Source: Eucalyptus grandis
Lineage: Eukaryota; Streptophyta; Magnoliopsida; Myrtales; Myrtaceae
Length of the DNA stretch: 64,000 nucleotides
Reading direction: 5' to 3'
NCBI RefSeq assembly: GCF_016545825.1
Contig: NC_052619.1
Coordinates: forward strand, 46,190,127-46,254,126
Shown here: one piece after another, positions 34,068 through 45,631 of the stretch
How positions within the stretch are numbered: position 1 is the stretch's first letter
Layout: each line of letters starts with the position of its first letter
Notes under the pieces: model-generated
The model's database searches: none
What the model was told of the DNA's origin: nothing
What the model saw: only the letters and a program-made list of their open reading frames with translations
Position numbers and translations under genes: made by a program

Positions 34068-34875
34068 AAAGTGCAATTTTGCTCTTCTCGACCTGATTTG
34101 GTCGACCACTTATTTTTTGGTTGCCCTATTCCTACTGCCTTAATCATTTTTTGGGCTGCTAGATTTAATTTTGCTTGGCGGAATAAATCTTGGGTGGATA
34201 ATCTGCTTTGGGCGATAACGTACTTATCCGGTGCTTCTTTTTGCTCCTCTCTTGCTCGGTTCGGGTTTGCCGCTACTTGCAATATCATATGGATGGAGCA
34301 GAATAACATACTTTTCCGAGGTAGACCTCCTTCCCTCTCAGCCATGAAAGGACATCTTGAAAGAGTTTTAAAGGACAAAGCCTTATCCTTCCATCATGTT
34401 CTTCCCTTTGCTGCAAATAGAAGACTACTACAAAACTGGGCGCTCAGTCCTTCCATTTTAGCCGACTAATCTTCTACTTTGGACATCCGGCTTTTGAGGA
34501 GGGGGTTTCTCCTCTAACCTTTATTGTTTGGAGGTTCTTTCGAATTCCTAGATGTTGCATTGGAAGCTTGGAATGGAGGTCTTCGCTACTCACTATGGCA
34601 ACCATCGCTTTCTTACCTTCGTGTTCTAGAGCGGGCTTTTGGGTTTCTCTTTTGTTTTGTTGTTCCCTCTCTGGGTTTCGGGGAAGGCTAGCTGGTTCTC
34701 TTTGGCTGCTGTTTGGCCCTCTCATTTCGCCGCTTGGCTTGTTTCCTTTTACCTTGGCCCCTTTCCACTCGCTTTGACTTCTATCTCTGTGAGTGCAAGT
34801 TTTTTGGTCCAAGTTCTTGCTGTATAGCTCTATATAGCTTTCTGGTTTCTAGTCAATATATTTCTTACCTTTACC
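34068..34875 (+). mobile_element. 5'-truncated LINE (non-LTR retrotransposon), 3' end
   Basis: The frame from 34071 reads CSSRPDLVDHLFFGCPIP, ATCNIIWMEQNNILFRG and LSAMKGHLERVLKDKAL up to a stop at 34469. This is the zinc-binding reverse-transcriptase C-terminal region (HLFFxCPxxxxIW ... NxxxFR) of plant L1-type LINEs. About 400 bp of 3' UTR follow, ending CTTACCTTTACC(A)8 at about 34875. Everything 5' of the last 130 codons of ORF2 is missing, as usual for LINE copies. I could not identify the TSD with confidence. Confidence 0.78.
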
Positions 34876-34879
34876 AAAA

Positions 34880-35480
34880 AAAATAAGATAAAGTTTATAT
34901 AGAAAAAGCAAGTATGTACCTTTCACAATAGCTAGTAATTTATTGGTTTGATTTTTAATTTCTCTTTAGAGAAAAAAAACTTTCAATCCATTGAGATTTA
35001 GTAAATTTGAAGAGTCAATATCTACTTTCCACGTTCAAAAGTAAGCTTAAACCTTTCAATAACTAATAATTTCTCCAAGTAGTTAGTAATTATTAATTTA
35101 CAAAAGTCGTAACTTTGATTGAATTAGTAATTAGTGGCTATGGCTAATTATTGTAATATTATAAAATACCTACTAGTATAGTAAGATTTGGTAACATTCA
35201 CAAGTGGTAATTATTCTAAAATGTTGGATAATTAAATATATTTTTGTATTTAGCAACTATACAACTATAATAATTTCTTCAATGATCCAGCAATAGCCAG
35301 TAAAAAGGGCATGAATTTCATCTGGTTTAAGCTAATGACATCATAGCATCACCCATAATGGGAATCTAACAGCTCAAGAAGGACATGACTTTGGCTCCGA
35401 GGTTGTTCTTTAATGTTTTTTTCTTTTTTGCCAAAACATAATACAAGAAAATATATTTTGTGCACATAAGTAGTTCACAT
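34880..35480. repeat. TTAGTAA/GGTAA-word AT-rich stretch
   Basis: Words such as TAGTAATTATTAATTT, GGTAACATTCACAAGTGGTAA and CAATAGCCAGTAA give it the look of the TTGGTAA repeats near 9.6 and 56.2 kb. The unit is blurred and there is no coding content. Assignment to that family is tentative. Confidence 0.35.
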
Positions 35481-35484
35481 AACG

Positions 35485-36320
35485 TTCAATCATATTTTTG
35501 TTCGTATGTCAGACGTGTAGTTTCATCGGCACCGGCACTTATTACAACGTTGCGGGAAGATTGTTGCTGAGGAAAAGGCCCTGTATTTTTTCCTGAAGGA
35601 GAAATGCCAAAGGGGTTGCTTATGACTTCACATCGCTTGGATGACAAGTTCCTAGGATAAGCTTTCTGTATTTCAACCTGAAGGAGGAAAAGAGGTTGCC
35701 ATGATCCATATCCTACCACACATTGATGCCTAGAAGGGGAGAGGCATTGCTCCATAGACACCATATGATCAAGCGAATTCTAATTGTATGTGGCTTGCAT
35801 ATTCCAAATCAAGATCGCCATGAAAAAGTCGATTTTGAAGATGATTTAAATCATTTTCAGCTTATAGACTTAGAGTAATGGGAGAAGTCTTGACAAAGTA
35901 GGGATTCTAAATAATGTGGGAACAATTAGAGGACAACCTAAAGGCTGTGATTCCAAGTAACCAGCGACTCAACTCAATCCTGTTTTCCTCTATGAGGTTG
36001 GTCAGTAACGTTTGCTCTTCGAGGTTTGTCATGTTCAGGTATCAGACAAATTCAAAGGAAGAGAGTTCAACAGAAGCCACGAGAACCAGCCTTAGTCCTT
36101 GAAAAACAGTCTTGTATCAAGAGCTATGGAGGGTGTTGCACTTTGGGAAAATGGCCCAAATCGAACGGATCAGGAGGAAAGTGGCCCAACCAGTGCAGAG
36201 GAAAGCATGATAGGGCTACAAAATACTGAAGCTGGAGTTGACGATTTATATCAATTGAATATACGTGGCGATTTAGCGCAAACTCTAGTGACATCTATAA
36301 TTATTAGGAAAGAAAAATAA
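35485..36320 (+). pseudogene. TNL C-terminal remnant (C-JID and tail), no upstream exons
   Basis: Frame pieces PEGEMPKGLL and SHRLDDKFLG match C-JID (compare PRGEMLKEFV and DLYDKILG in TNL-1). Downstream, MWEQLEDNLKAVIPSNQ (from 35914) matches TNL-1 MWGLEDDLKAVLGDK. An acidic tail EESGPTSAEES with GVDDLYQL runs to a TAA at 36320. Stops separate the pieces. No LRR, NB-ARC or TIR is found in the 4 kb upstream, so it is a detached gene end. Confidence 0.7.
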
Positions 36321-37320
36321 AATTCTTTGAGGGATTGCTGATAATGGATTTATAACCTTAGAATTATTGCTTTTATATTTCTTACATTTCCTATATCAAG
36401 TATACTATTTTGAAAGAAAGATCGAATATGAAGAATATAATTGTGCTGGTACCCATCTTACATGTTATGACCTTGTAATGTGGAATAATGAAGCTGAGTT
36501 ATAGCTTACAGAAAAAGTTCAACCCAGTAGAGAAGCAACATACATGAAAATTCCGTCCGTTTCACGGAAAATGATTGATTTAGAAAATCTTTTACTAAAA
36601 ATGCTCGATTGTGTTACTTAAAATTGTCACTATCAATAAAATCTATGTCTAGATATTTTTTAAAGGATAAAAAATATTTTTCACTCATTTATTTTTATAA
36701 CGATACAAGTGATTATTTTTAAGAAAATATTATTTAAATTATTCAATTTTTTTTTTTGGAAACAAATGGAGTTGAAAAATAAAATATTAAAAATAAAATT
36801 GGTTTCAAATGATGACAAGTGGAAAACATGCAATGCAAGAAGTTTTTGCAAGTAAGTTGGTGAGTAGTTTAAATAATGTGGAGGGAATCGAGTCAAAACA
36901 TCATGGATCGAGAAAGGGTTTACGGGCCAACGTTGGCGTCAATACTTGTTGTCCACAGATTAGGAGAACTACAAGCAAAGTGGACAGACATCGGGCATCT
37001 TCTTTTGTAGAACATTAAAGAGGCTGGAGCTCTTGATCGTCTCCAACTATTTGAATTTCGACCATCTTGGCGCACTTCGATTTGGGTCAGCGTCTTTCTG
37101 CCTCATATCATATTTCTCGAATATTATTTTTTCACCCCTATCCCAGCTATGAGAATATCATAATCGGGTATGTGAAAGATCAGAAAATGTATGCTCAATG
37201 CCTTAAAAATGGCTCAATAGATAAGTCGCGTGATTCATTTGATGAATTTTTTTTTGACGAGACTAATGATTTGGAAAAACAAAAAGTTGTTGAAAATGAG
37301 AATATCATTGATGGGATGTA
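36321..37320. other. Intergenic DNA left of the copia element
   Basis: AT-rich up to 36790, then somewhat more balanced sequence with short open frames (36809-37018, 37067-37324) that show no motif. It may contain the outer part of the decayed copia element. I see no gene. Confidence 0.35.
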
Positions 37321-39060
37321 TTAACTTTTGGCCAAAATGCGTAGAATATGCAAAACAATATAAAGTACTTTACACACAAATATAAGTTTGGTAAGATATA
37401 TTGTGATTTGGCCCAAACCAATGCGTACGCCACTCTCCAAGACCATTTGAAAGCTAGGCCCAATCTACTACACTTAAGCTTTATACAAAAGTTGATTAAC
37501 CATGGAGCCAATACTCCTTTGTATATAGGGCGCACTCTTTTCATTCTTTTCTAAAGAAACACAACATTCATCTCTTACGAATTTGACTGCAAAGTGTATA
37601 GAGGGATATTGCAAGTATTGGTAGCGTACACAATTACTAAAGACGATGAACTACCCATTTTTAGGGGAATAAAAAAGGAACCAAAGTGGTTATTATTTAC
37701 ACATCAAATGACCAGAAATTCTTCCATCGAAACTTTTGGGAGTCCAACTGTCAGGCTAAAAATGGCCTAGACACTTGTTGGATTGGGTAGACAAATCCAT
37801 ATTCAAAACTATAGGGCTACGTTTGGTAATCGGAATAAAATTCGAGATAGAATATGATTTATTCTATCCTACGTTTGGTACTTGCTCATGACATGATAAA
37901 GTCGGATATAAATGAGATATATATAGGATAAAATTATCCCATGGGGGAGGTAGGATAAATGTGGATAAAATTTATAATGTCTATAATAGGAAAGTTATTT
38001 TCTCGAATAACAAACTTATTAAATTAATAAAATTGAAATTATATTTCAATATAAATAATATTTGAATTCTAATTTAAGAAATAAAAAAATAAAAAAATAC
38101 AAATTTATTTTTAATTAATCCTATCTTAATTTATATATTCAACTTTAATTCTATCTTATAATAAACATTCAATCTATAAATTAAATATTTATATTTATTA
38201 TATATTTTAGGTATTTTTATATTTAGGTATGTTAGTATAGTTTACTATTTGATAAAATTTTATTAAAGAATGATGAAAGGGGAAAAAAGAAATAATAAAG
38301 AAAATAATATAAAAAGAGGACAAATAAAATAAAAATAAATTAAGGAATAATGTTACGAGAGATTTTCACCATCTTCATTTATGAACATTTAGGTTCATTT
38401 ATAATGATATGCCGTTTATATATAAAAAAAAAAACACATGATATGATGTGAATATATCCGACTTTAATATTGGAATTTATCAAACAATGGACAAGATATA
38501 AAAAAATTCAAGGATTTCATATCCTATCCTATCCAGTCCTATCCCGATTAGAAATCCGGACGACCAAATGTAGCCTAGGAGTATGGAGTGCGGGGTAACT
38601 TGGCTAGGCATCCGGCCGATTTGGGTACTCAGCCCCATTTTTCAAAGTAGGGACGGTCTCTTTTAGCCCTTTAAAATTATTCAAAAAATACTCAAATACA
38701 ACGAATATAATTTCAAATAATCATAACATATTTGAGTGAGTGTTGTAATCATCAAAACTATATTAGGGTAAAAGTATTCTCTTTGTTTTTTTTTTAATGA
38801 TGTCTAAAGTCTTAATCAAACAGAATCTCCCAATGAAAAAAGTCCCCTTAAACATTTTAACGAGGAAAATAAAAGTAAAAAGGCTTTCTTGAGAAATTTA
38901 AGTCCTTGATGCAATTTAAATCATAAGCTCCTCCTCTGAGCATGCTCATTAATCAAATTAAATATCCCATTTTTGTCATAACATCAAAATAGGCTTAAGT
39001 GGCAAATGAGTAGATCAAATGATTTCAACAATCCAATGTACTCAAGGTCAAGTGTTAAAA
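37320..39060 (-). mobile_element. Left (3') LTR of decayed Ty1/copia element, interrupted
   Basis: 37327-37812 and 38579-38770 align in order with 45632-46375. Shared landmarks are GTAGAATATRCA, CACAAATATAAGTT, ATGGAGCCAA, AACATTCATCTCTTACG-like words, GGCTAAAAATG, CAAATTCAAAACTA and ATATTTGAGTGAGT. The gap 37815-38575 is a separate inserted element. Sequence to the right of 38770 up to 39060 may be the LTR's inner end or internal DNA. Exact borders unresolved. Confidence 0.65.
37815..38575. mobile_element. PIF/Harbinger-like inverted-repeat element, 761 bp, inside the LTR
   Basis: Starts GGCTACGTTTGGTAATCGG and ends ACCAAATGTAGCC, an imperfect inverted terminal repeat, flanked by TAG on both sides (37812-37814, 38576-38578). 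A 3-bp TSD and a TTTGGT-type terminus suit the PIF/Harbinger class. The interior is very AT-rich with no transposase, so it is nonautonomous. It splits the copia left LTR and is therefore younger than it. Confidence 0.7.
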
Positions 39061-39499
39061 TAAGCTCACACGGAAAAGAATTTTGAGCACATCTTCAAAC
39101 AGGAAACAAGCCCAAATGATCTTGAAAAAATACGATGAGACGTGTCTAATAAGGTGGTGGCGGAGGAGGAGGATGATATTGGGAAAAGAGATGAATTTTG
39201 GAGGAAAATTTCAGCAAACGGGTTGAACAATCGAAGTTCCTCTTGTATTTCTTGCAAATCCTTGTTGCGTCTCATTGCAGACCGCGTGTATCTTCCCACC
39301 AAAAGCGAAGTAAGCTCGGTAGTGGAAGCCTCATCTTCATTTTTCGTCCTCAGCTAGCCTAATATGACAATGGTGGCGATACCTCTTGCGTTACGGTTGG
39401 CCATCCCGGACATTCTTCTTATCCAAACTTCTAATCTCTTCTTGATGTCCAAACTTTCTAGTGTAGATTCTCCACCAAATTGGCAATCGGTTAGAACTC

Positions 39500-40663
39500 T
39501 AGGAATCCCAACATTAAAAGTTATAAAAATTACGAGTTAGGGCCATTCCATACTTTTTACCACCAAGTCTCGAAGATTTTGACGGACCAAACCTATCCAT
39601 ATGAAGCAATTCCGAAAGTCTAAAGGTGCTAACACGCTCCTTAGATTCAAATGATACTTTTGTTTATTTTGCTTGAACACAAACATCATAGACTTGATCT
39701 TTTGAAAAAGGTAAGCCATGAACTAAACTAAACCTAGGAAGCTTTGAGATATTATCCATACTAATATGTGCTGATTTTCGATCATTTGAGTTTAAGCACT
39801 CTGGCTAAATCACATACACATTTTCATGCCTTCTTGCAATAACCTGAGAATGCCGTTAGGAGTATCAGTAATAGAGCTAGTAGATGATTAAATAGTTACT
39901 CGGAAGCCTTTATCACATAATTGACCAATACTGCGCAACTTATGTATCAAACATTCAACAAGTAAAACATTTTAATAAGAGTTTCTTCTTTATCAACATA
40001 ACCAATACCGATGATGACTCTTCCTCTTGAGTTGTCAACATAATTCACACCTCCTCCATCCATTTCTTCAAAGATTTAAACAAACTTGCATTTTCGGTCA
40101 TTTTTCTTGAGCAACCACTATCAAGGTACAATTTGTGCATATTAGAATTGGTACCAAGACACAGTCATATCTATAAGAGCACATTTAAGGATTTTTTCTT
40201 GGTATGCAACCCACATTGGGTCGTTGAGAGTTAGTAGACAATGTAACTTTAGGTACCCCATACCCTTTATACTCTTCTAACAACACCGTTTCCCAAGTAC
40301 TAATTGCGTACAATGTCCATATTTACCACAAAAGTTACCGGCGAGCCATACGTGAGAAGCTCTCACAAAAACGGCATGAACACTTCTCCTATTTTGAAAA
40401 GGTTGGTGTCTAAGAACATTCTACAATGAGGAAATTGTTGTCTTTCAAACATTGTTTTCAAACTGTTAGTACCCTCAGTATAAAGTTTTGTAAATTTGGC
40501 ATTCAATTCATCCGTTTTCTTTTTCAAATACTCCAATTCCTTTTGCAACTTCTTGACATTTTTTTAGTCTCATTTTTGCCATGCTTCAAAGCCATGTTTT
40601 CTTTTTCAAGACCATCACTCTTTTTGTTAAAAGATTCAAATTTGCCCTTCAATCTCTTGTTTC
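39500..40663 (-). pseudogene. Ty1/copia gag-pol fragment: gag end, protease, start of integrase
   Basis: Reading on minus from the solo-LTR insertion: NKRLKGKFESFNKKSDGLEK, ENMALKHG, LEYLKKKTDELNAKFTKLY (gag coiled coil, 40663-40360). Next is the protease active site LYLDSGCSRKMTEN (about 40130-40090). At 39680-39540, KVSFESKERVSTFRLSELLH with HMDRFGPSKSSRLGGKKYGM is the GAG-pre-integrase/integrase start. Stops are frequent. No reverse transcriptase or RNase H is seen between here and the left LTR, so the element is internally deleted. Confidence 0.82.
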
Positions 40664-41057
40664 TGTCACACCCCGATTCACAATAAGAAGGGCATGACAC
40701 GGCCGTCCTTTTTCCAAAGGACGCAGCCTCAACGTAACCAAAATTTCATCCCGATATCCACATATATATATTTGACAAAACGGGGCAATTGGTTACAATA
40801 TCAGAGTATATTTATAATCCACAGACATCAAAATATAAACCTTTTACAAAGACTAACTTATAAACTTATGAACTATGCATAAGCCATACCCAAAATTTCC
40901 ACCAAAAAAGTCCTCCCCGAACGAACGCTCACGCCTATTCGTGACTCGCTGAAGAACCTGAAAAACAAGTAGATGAGAGGAGTGAGCTACCACGGCTCAA
41001 TGAGTAACACATTTTTTCTAAATGGATCGAGAAATCACTATGCACATTTTAAAACAC

Positions 41058-41110
41058 AAACATAACTCACTTTATCTTTACCAAAAAAAAAAAACATAAC
41101 TCACTTTATC
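41058..41110 (+). mobile_element. 15-nt micro-insertion TTTACC(A)9 with up to 19-bp TSD
   Basis: AAACATAACTCACTTTATC is present at 41058-41076 and again at 41092-41110. Between them is only TTTACC and nine A. The insertion equals the last bases of the LINE at 34.87 kb (CTTTACC(A)n). It is inside the solo LTR, so it postdates that LTR sequence or was present in its source. Confidence 0.75.
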
Positions 41111-41145
41111 ATAATACCAAATCATAATTCAAATATCGAAAGCAC

Positions 41146-41299
41146 CAATGGTCGAGTCCATTAGTCAATCTCGTAAAACATACATCAATGGTCTATTCCA
41201 TTGATTAATCTCATCAACTCACATTGATGGTCCATTCCATCGACCAAACTCAAATCACATGTCAATGGTCCACTCCATTGATCAATTCATGCTCAAATG
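41146..41299 (+). repeat. Four-copy tandem repeat of 37-40 bp inside the solo LTR
   Basis: Copies start at 41146, 41186, 41226 and 41263 with CAATGGTC or GATGGTCC, each holding an inverted word pair (CAATGG ... CCATTG) that could form small hairpins. Subrepeats like this are common in LTR U3 regions. Role unknown. Confidence 0.85.
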
Positions 41300-42227
41300 T
41301 CTAACCATGGTCACGCGTAACGCCTGTGACAAAACGACCAAGATTCCCCCCTTGGCAAGGTCTCCACATATTATTAGCCGGTGGCTCGGCCCACAAGGAT
41401 ATCCTAGAATAGTATGCGCATACCCACACCCCTCAGGGTCCACAGAGACATTGAGCACCAACCACTAATCACAACATCCAGTAATTCCAACATCAGAAAG
41501 GAAGTCATGTCACAACTCAAAATTTGATAAATAAATATCAAAGCATTATTCGATTCTTGCATAAAGAATTTCACAAACTATTTTCAAGCAACCATCCCAA
41601 CCGAAATCGAAATATAACTCTTTTCAAACAAGAAAAATGGCGATAATAACTCGATCCTGTTTTATGCAACAAGATATGCTTTTTTATCAACTCATGGATT
41701 ATATAATCCATCACGTTTTTCAAAATATGAGTTTAAAATACAAAGAAGAAATAGTGTCACTCACCTGGGGAAAGCCAAAAAATCAACTACGACGCTCACA
41801 CGAACCGACGCATTCGGATTCCTAACAATTAACGGAAAAATATCAAAAAGCCGAGTAAAAAATGATATTCTTATAATGACTCGTCTATACTAGGCCTATT
41901 AGTTGATAAACGACACCTACGCGTCCCAAAAGTTTACAATTTAGCATAAACCCATCATTTTCAGCCAGGCGCGGCCCATGCGCCAACTTCATCACGCCAT
42001 AACTTCCTCCACAAAATTTCGATTCAAGCCGTCTTATAGTCTTTAGAAAGCTCTCTTAACGTACAACAACAACTCCAACTCAGCCGCCCCAAAACAGTAC
42101 CGAAAATAACAAAAAAGAGACTCGAAGCCACTGTTCGCTACAGTACCATATTGCGTCTCCAACTTAAAAATTCCGTTCCGAACAAACCGCAAGCTCAAAT
42201 CACAATCCGAAAGATGCTATAGCTTCA

Positions 42228-43543
42228 CAACATCCCAGGCAAAAGAACGCTTCAAGTGCCATAACTTTGGCCAAAGGGACACTTAAGTGCCATAACTTAC
42301 GAAAGGTACACTTAAGTGCCAAATTCGAAAAAAATCGGATCACTTGAGTGCCACTCCGGCCAAAATCCGGCCAAAACGCCAACGTGGCGTATTTCCGGTG
42401 AAGTGCGTCCAAAACGACGCCGTTTTGCACGCTGACGTGGCCAAAACGGCGTCGTTTTGGGCCGACATGGCAAAAAAGAAAATTAAAAAATTAATTAAAT
42501 TAATTTTAAAGTTAAATTTAGTTAAAATATTTAAAAATAATAATTTTAAAATTAAATTTATTTAAAATATTTTAAAAACTTTAAAAACCTTTAAAAATAT
42601 TTTTAAAAATTAAAAAAATTAAAAAAAAAAAAAAAAAAAAAAGGGAATGGGGAGGCGGCCGGGGATCGCCCTCGCCCGCCGCCGCCGCCGCCCGCCGCCG
42701 TAGGGAAGAGCCGGCGACGGGGGGAGGGTCGGCCGGGTCGCGGGCCCGGCCGGGCGGCGACCCGGCCGGCCGGCGGCGAGGGCTCGCGAGCCCTCGCCCA
42801 ATCCGCGCCCGGCGGCGGCGGCCTTGGCCGGCCGGGCGGGCCGCCGACCCTCGCCGGATGCAGGCGAGGGCCGCGCGCCCCCAGATCTAGCGGCGAGGGC
42901 TCGCGGCCCTCGCCCGGATCCGGCGGCGGGCTCGCGAGCCCTCGCCGCCTGAGTCGGCGAGCGGGCCGCGAGCCTCGCCCAGATCCCGGCGAGGGCTCGC
43001 GGCCCTCGCCGGATCCAGCGGCGAGGGCTCGCGAGCCCGCCGCCGGCTCGGCCGGGTCGCCGGCCCACAGCCGGGCCCGCGACCGGCCGACCCTCCCGCC
43101 GTCGCCGGCTCTTCCCGGCGGGGGCGGCGGCGGTGGCGGGCGAGGGCGATCCTCGGCCGCCTCCCCATTCCCTTTTTTTTTTTTTAATTTTTTTTTAATT
43201 TTTAAAAATATTTTTAAAGGTTTTTAAAGTTTTTTAAAATATTTTAAATAAATTTAATTTTAAAATTATTATTTTTAAATATTTTAACTAAATTTAACTT
43301 TAAAATTAATTTAATTAATTTTTTAATTTTTTTTTTTTTGCCACGTCGGCCCAAAACGACGCCGTTTTGGCCACGTCAACGTGCAAAACGGCGCCGTTTT
43401 GGCCGGATTTTGGCCGGATTGGCACTCAAGTGATCTCTTTACTCCGATTTTGGCACTTAAGTGTACCTTTCGTAAGTTATGGCACATAAGTGTCCTTTGG
43501 GCAAAGTTAAGGCATTTGAGGGGTCCGCACGTCCAACATCCCA
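42228..43543. mobile_element. Foldback (MULE-like) element, 1296 bp, 10-bp TSD
   Basis: The element is 42238-43533, flanked by CAACATCCCA at 42228-42237 and 43534-43543. The arms are one very long inverted repeat: TGCCATAACTTTGGCC-like ends, then AAACGACGCCGTTTTG, a long TTTTAAA-rich stretch and a GC-rich core (42650-43160), mirrored on the other side. The whole element could fold into one hairpin of roughly 0.6 kb per arm. A 9-10-bp TSD and long terminal repeats fit Mutator-like foldback elements. The open frames in the GC core are by-products of base composition. It lies inside the solo LTR, making it the youngest of the three nested layers. Confidence 0.88.
42650..43165. repeat. GC-rich palindromic core of the foldback element
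   Basis: About 500 bp of mostly G and C made of words such as GAGGGCTCGCGAGCCCTCGCC, GGCCGGCC and CCGCCGCCG, many palindromic in themselves. It stands out sharply from the poly-A/T arms on both sides. Likely difficult to sequence and assemble, so small details may be wrong. Confidence 0.85.
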
Positions 43544-43948
43544 AAGTACCACTCCTAAAAAATTTACAGCTTAACGACTAAAAAATTGGGCTTCGCCACA
43601 CAATTACCCATGAAATCCGAATTTCGAGCCCTAATTGCGGCAATTGCTTCAAGCAAGTGATTAAAGGTTTCAATTTTTTACCGGCCTTGCAAAACACACT
43701 TGAGTCGGCTTGATGAGGCGTCCGGGTTACGAGCGCCAAAATTTTTCCCTTTTTCCTTTTTTTCCTTTCTCTTCTTTCTCTCTTCTCCTCTGTTTCTTTC
43801 GCTCCTTGTTCTGCTCGTGCTCCTCTTTCTCTCTTTTTAAAGCTCAGCCGAAGCTTCTTCCACTTTCCTTCAGCCTTCCTTTTTGACTTTTCAACCTTTT
43901 CTTTTTCTCTTCTTTTATTTTATTAAAGAGCCCATATATTACAGTTTC

Positions 43949-45560
43949 TATCTATCAATATGGGAATCATTTGATTTCTTCAACAGAGAATTTTCTTACT
44001 AACTTCTCAAAATCTACTGCAGGATCATCCAAGGCCCCTTGAAGCTCTTCAAAAGTAAAAACAAATGTAGGATCATTTACCTCATTTTCTCAATCGCTTA
44101 GAGCCACAAGACATAGATTGGCAACATCTTGGTCACTAGAGGCATCATCGACCGCGCTTTCGCTTCTTGTAGATGTCAATGCCTTCTTTTTCCACTTCAG
44201 AACATTTTCTAATTTCTCTGTACATTCTTATCCCTTCTATCCGTCTTGTCAAATCGCTCCTTTTTGTCCCTCTTGTCCTTGGAGGTGACATTTCTTGGAC
44301 ATTTGTACCGGAGATGGCCTGACTTGTTGCACTCGTGACATTTGACGTTCTTTCTCCAATTAAGAAATCCTTCTGTGCGCCTTTCATCATTTTTGAAGTT
44401 ATCGTTCTTGAGAAAATGCTTGAACTTCGACGTGATCATAGTCATGTCCTCGTCACTACATTGTTTTGGCTTCGCATCCGAGTTAGTGGATCCAAGAGCA
44501 AATGACTTCTTCCTCTTTAAATCTTCCTCAAATCAAGCCTTTAACTTGATTTTATGTGTGATAACCTCTCCGAGAAGCTAAGCAAAAGAAGCCATGGAGA
44601 GGTCATGAACTTCTCTAATGGCTGACACTCTAGGCTCTCAGACTTCCGGCAAAGCTATTCAAATCTTTTGGTTTAGCTCTCTTTGAGGATAAACCTTGCC
44701 AAGAGATTTGTATAAAATAATAATGTTGGTAAATCGAGTAAACATATCAAACGATGGACTCCCTCATATTCATAGTGGATAGCTCACTTTTTAACTTGAT
44801 CGGTCACTTCAAAAGGGACTTCCAGTTTTTCTCATATCTCTTTGGCACTAGAACACGATTCAATGAATTAGCATCCAAAGCACAATACAACATGTTCATT
44901 GCCCTAGCATTTAATCGAACTAGTTTAATATTATTAGCACTCCCTTCATTTTCATGCACAAATAAGCTTTGAACTATGGTCCAATATGTTTGAACTTTGG
45001 TTCAATATGCAATGTTGTCCCTAAATTTTTAATTTGTACAATGTGGTCTCTAAACTTTGGCCTGATGTGCAATGTTTTCCCTAGACATTTTACTTGTTCG
45101 ATACAATCCTTAAACTATTGATAATGTTCAATATAGCCCCTATACTACATAAAAATGTTTAAAATTTTAATTTAAGAACCATATTAAACATAAGCCCAAA
45201 GTTCGCGGACCATATTGAACAAATTAAAAGTTCAAATTCCTCATTGCACATTGTACCAAAGTTTGAGGACCACATTAGACAAAAATTTAGGGACAAAATT
45301 ACATAGTAGACCAAAGTTCAATGACCATTTGTATCATTTTCCTTTTTTCATTTTAATGCATGATATTATCACCTTGGTTCTATTGGGCACGTAAGCCCAT
45401 TAGTAATGCATCGCCACCACAATTCATAGTCTTATTGATTGAACAAAAATTCTCATATGAGCCTTCAAATAATTATAGTTTGTTCAGAAATTAAAGGTGC
45501 TCAACAATAGATTGACCTTCAGCTAGAAAACTACTAACAACATAAGATGCCATGATATTT
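43949..45560 (-). pseudogene. Ty1/copia gag fragment with CCHC zinc knuckle
   Basis: On minus, gag probably starts at an ATG near 45551 (MASYVVSSF), broken soon after. FTRFTNIIILYKSLGKVYPQ near 44720 and EVHDLSMASFA near 44600 are typical of copia gag. Frame 44445-44209 holds the zinc knuckle CHECNKSGHLRYKC (CX2CX4HX4C). ALSD and FTFEELQGALDD near 44100-44030 lead into the solo-LTR insertion. The nucleocapsid binds element RNA in the particle. Several stops are present. Confidence 0.82.
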
Positions 45561-45631
45561 AGCTCAAAAAATTCAAATAAACACAAGAAATGCTAAGGAA
45601 GAATTGATTGAGAACCCGCGGCCATACTCCT

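Larger units (their letters stand above)
40664..43943. mobile_element. Solo LTR inserted in copia gag (TSD GTTTC)
   Basis: Begins TGTCACACCCC and ends ATATATTACA (TG...CA), with GTTTC on both sides (40659-40663, 43944-43948). Removing it and one GTTTC lets the copia gag frame run on (PILID joined to RNKRLKGKF), which confirms both borders. No gag or pol lies inside. After subtracting the nested foldback element and its 10-bp TSD the LTR is about 1.97 kb. A solo LTR arises when two LTRs recombine and delete the interior. The parent family is unknown; TGTCAC-type ends suggest a gypsy-like element. Confidence 0.85.

Noticed and set aside
41146..41299. Possible CRISPR-like or satellite array
   Set aside because: Only four copies of 37-40 bp without unique spacers, inside an LTR of a plant element; an ordinary LTR subrepeat.
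42619..43168. 149- and 93-codon minus frames rich in Arg/Ala/Pro/Gly
   Set aside because: They lie in the GC palindromic core of the foldback element and reflect base composition only.
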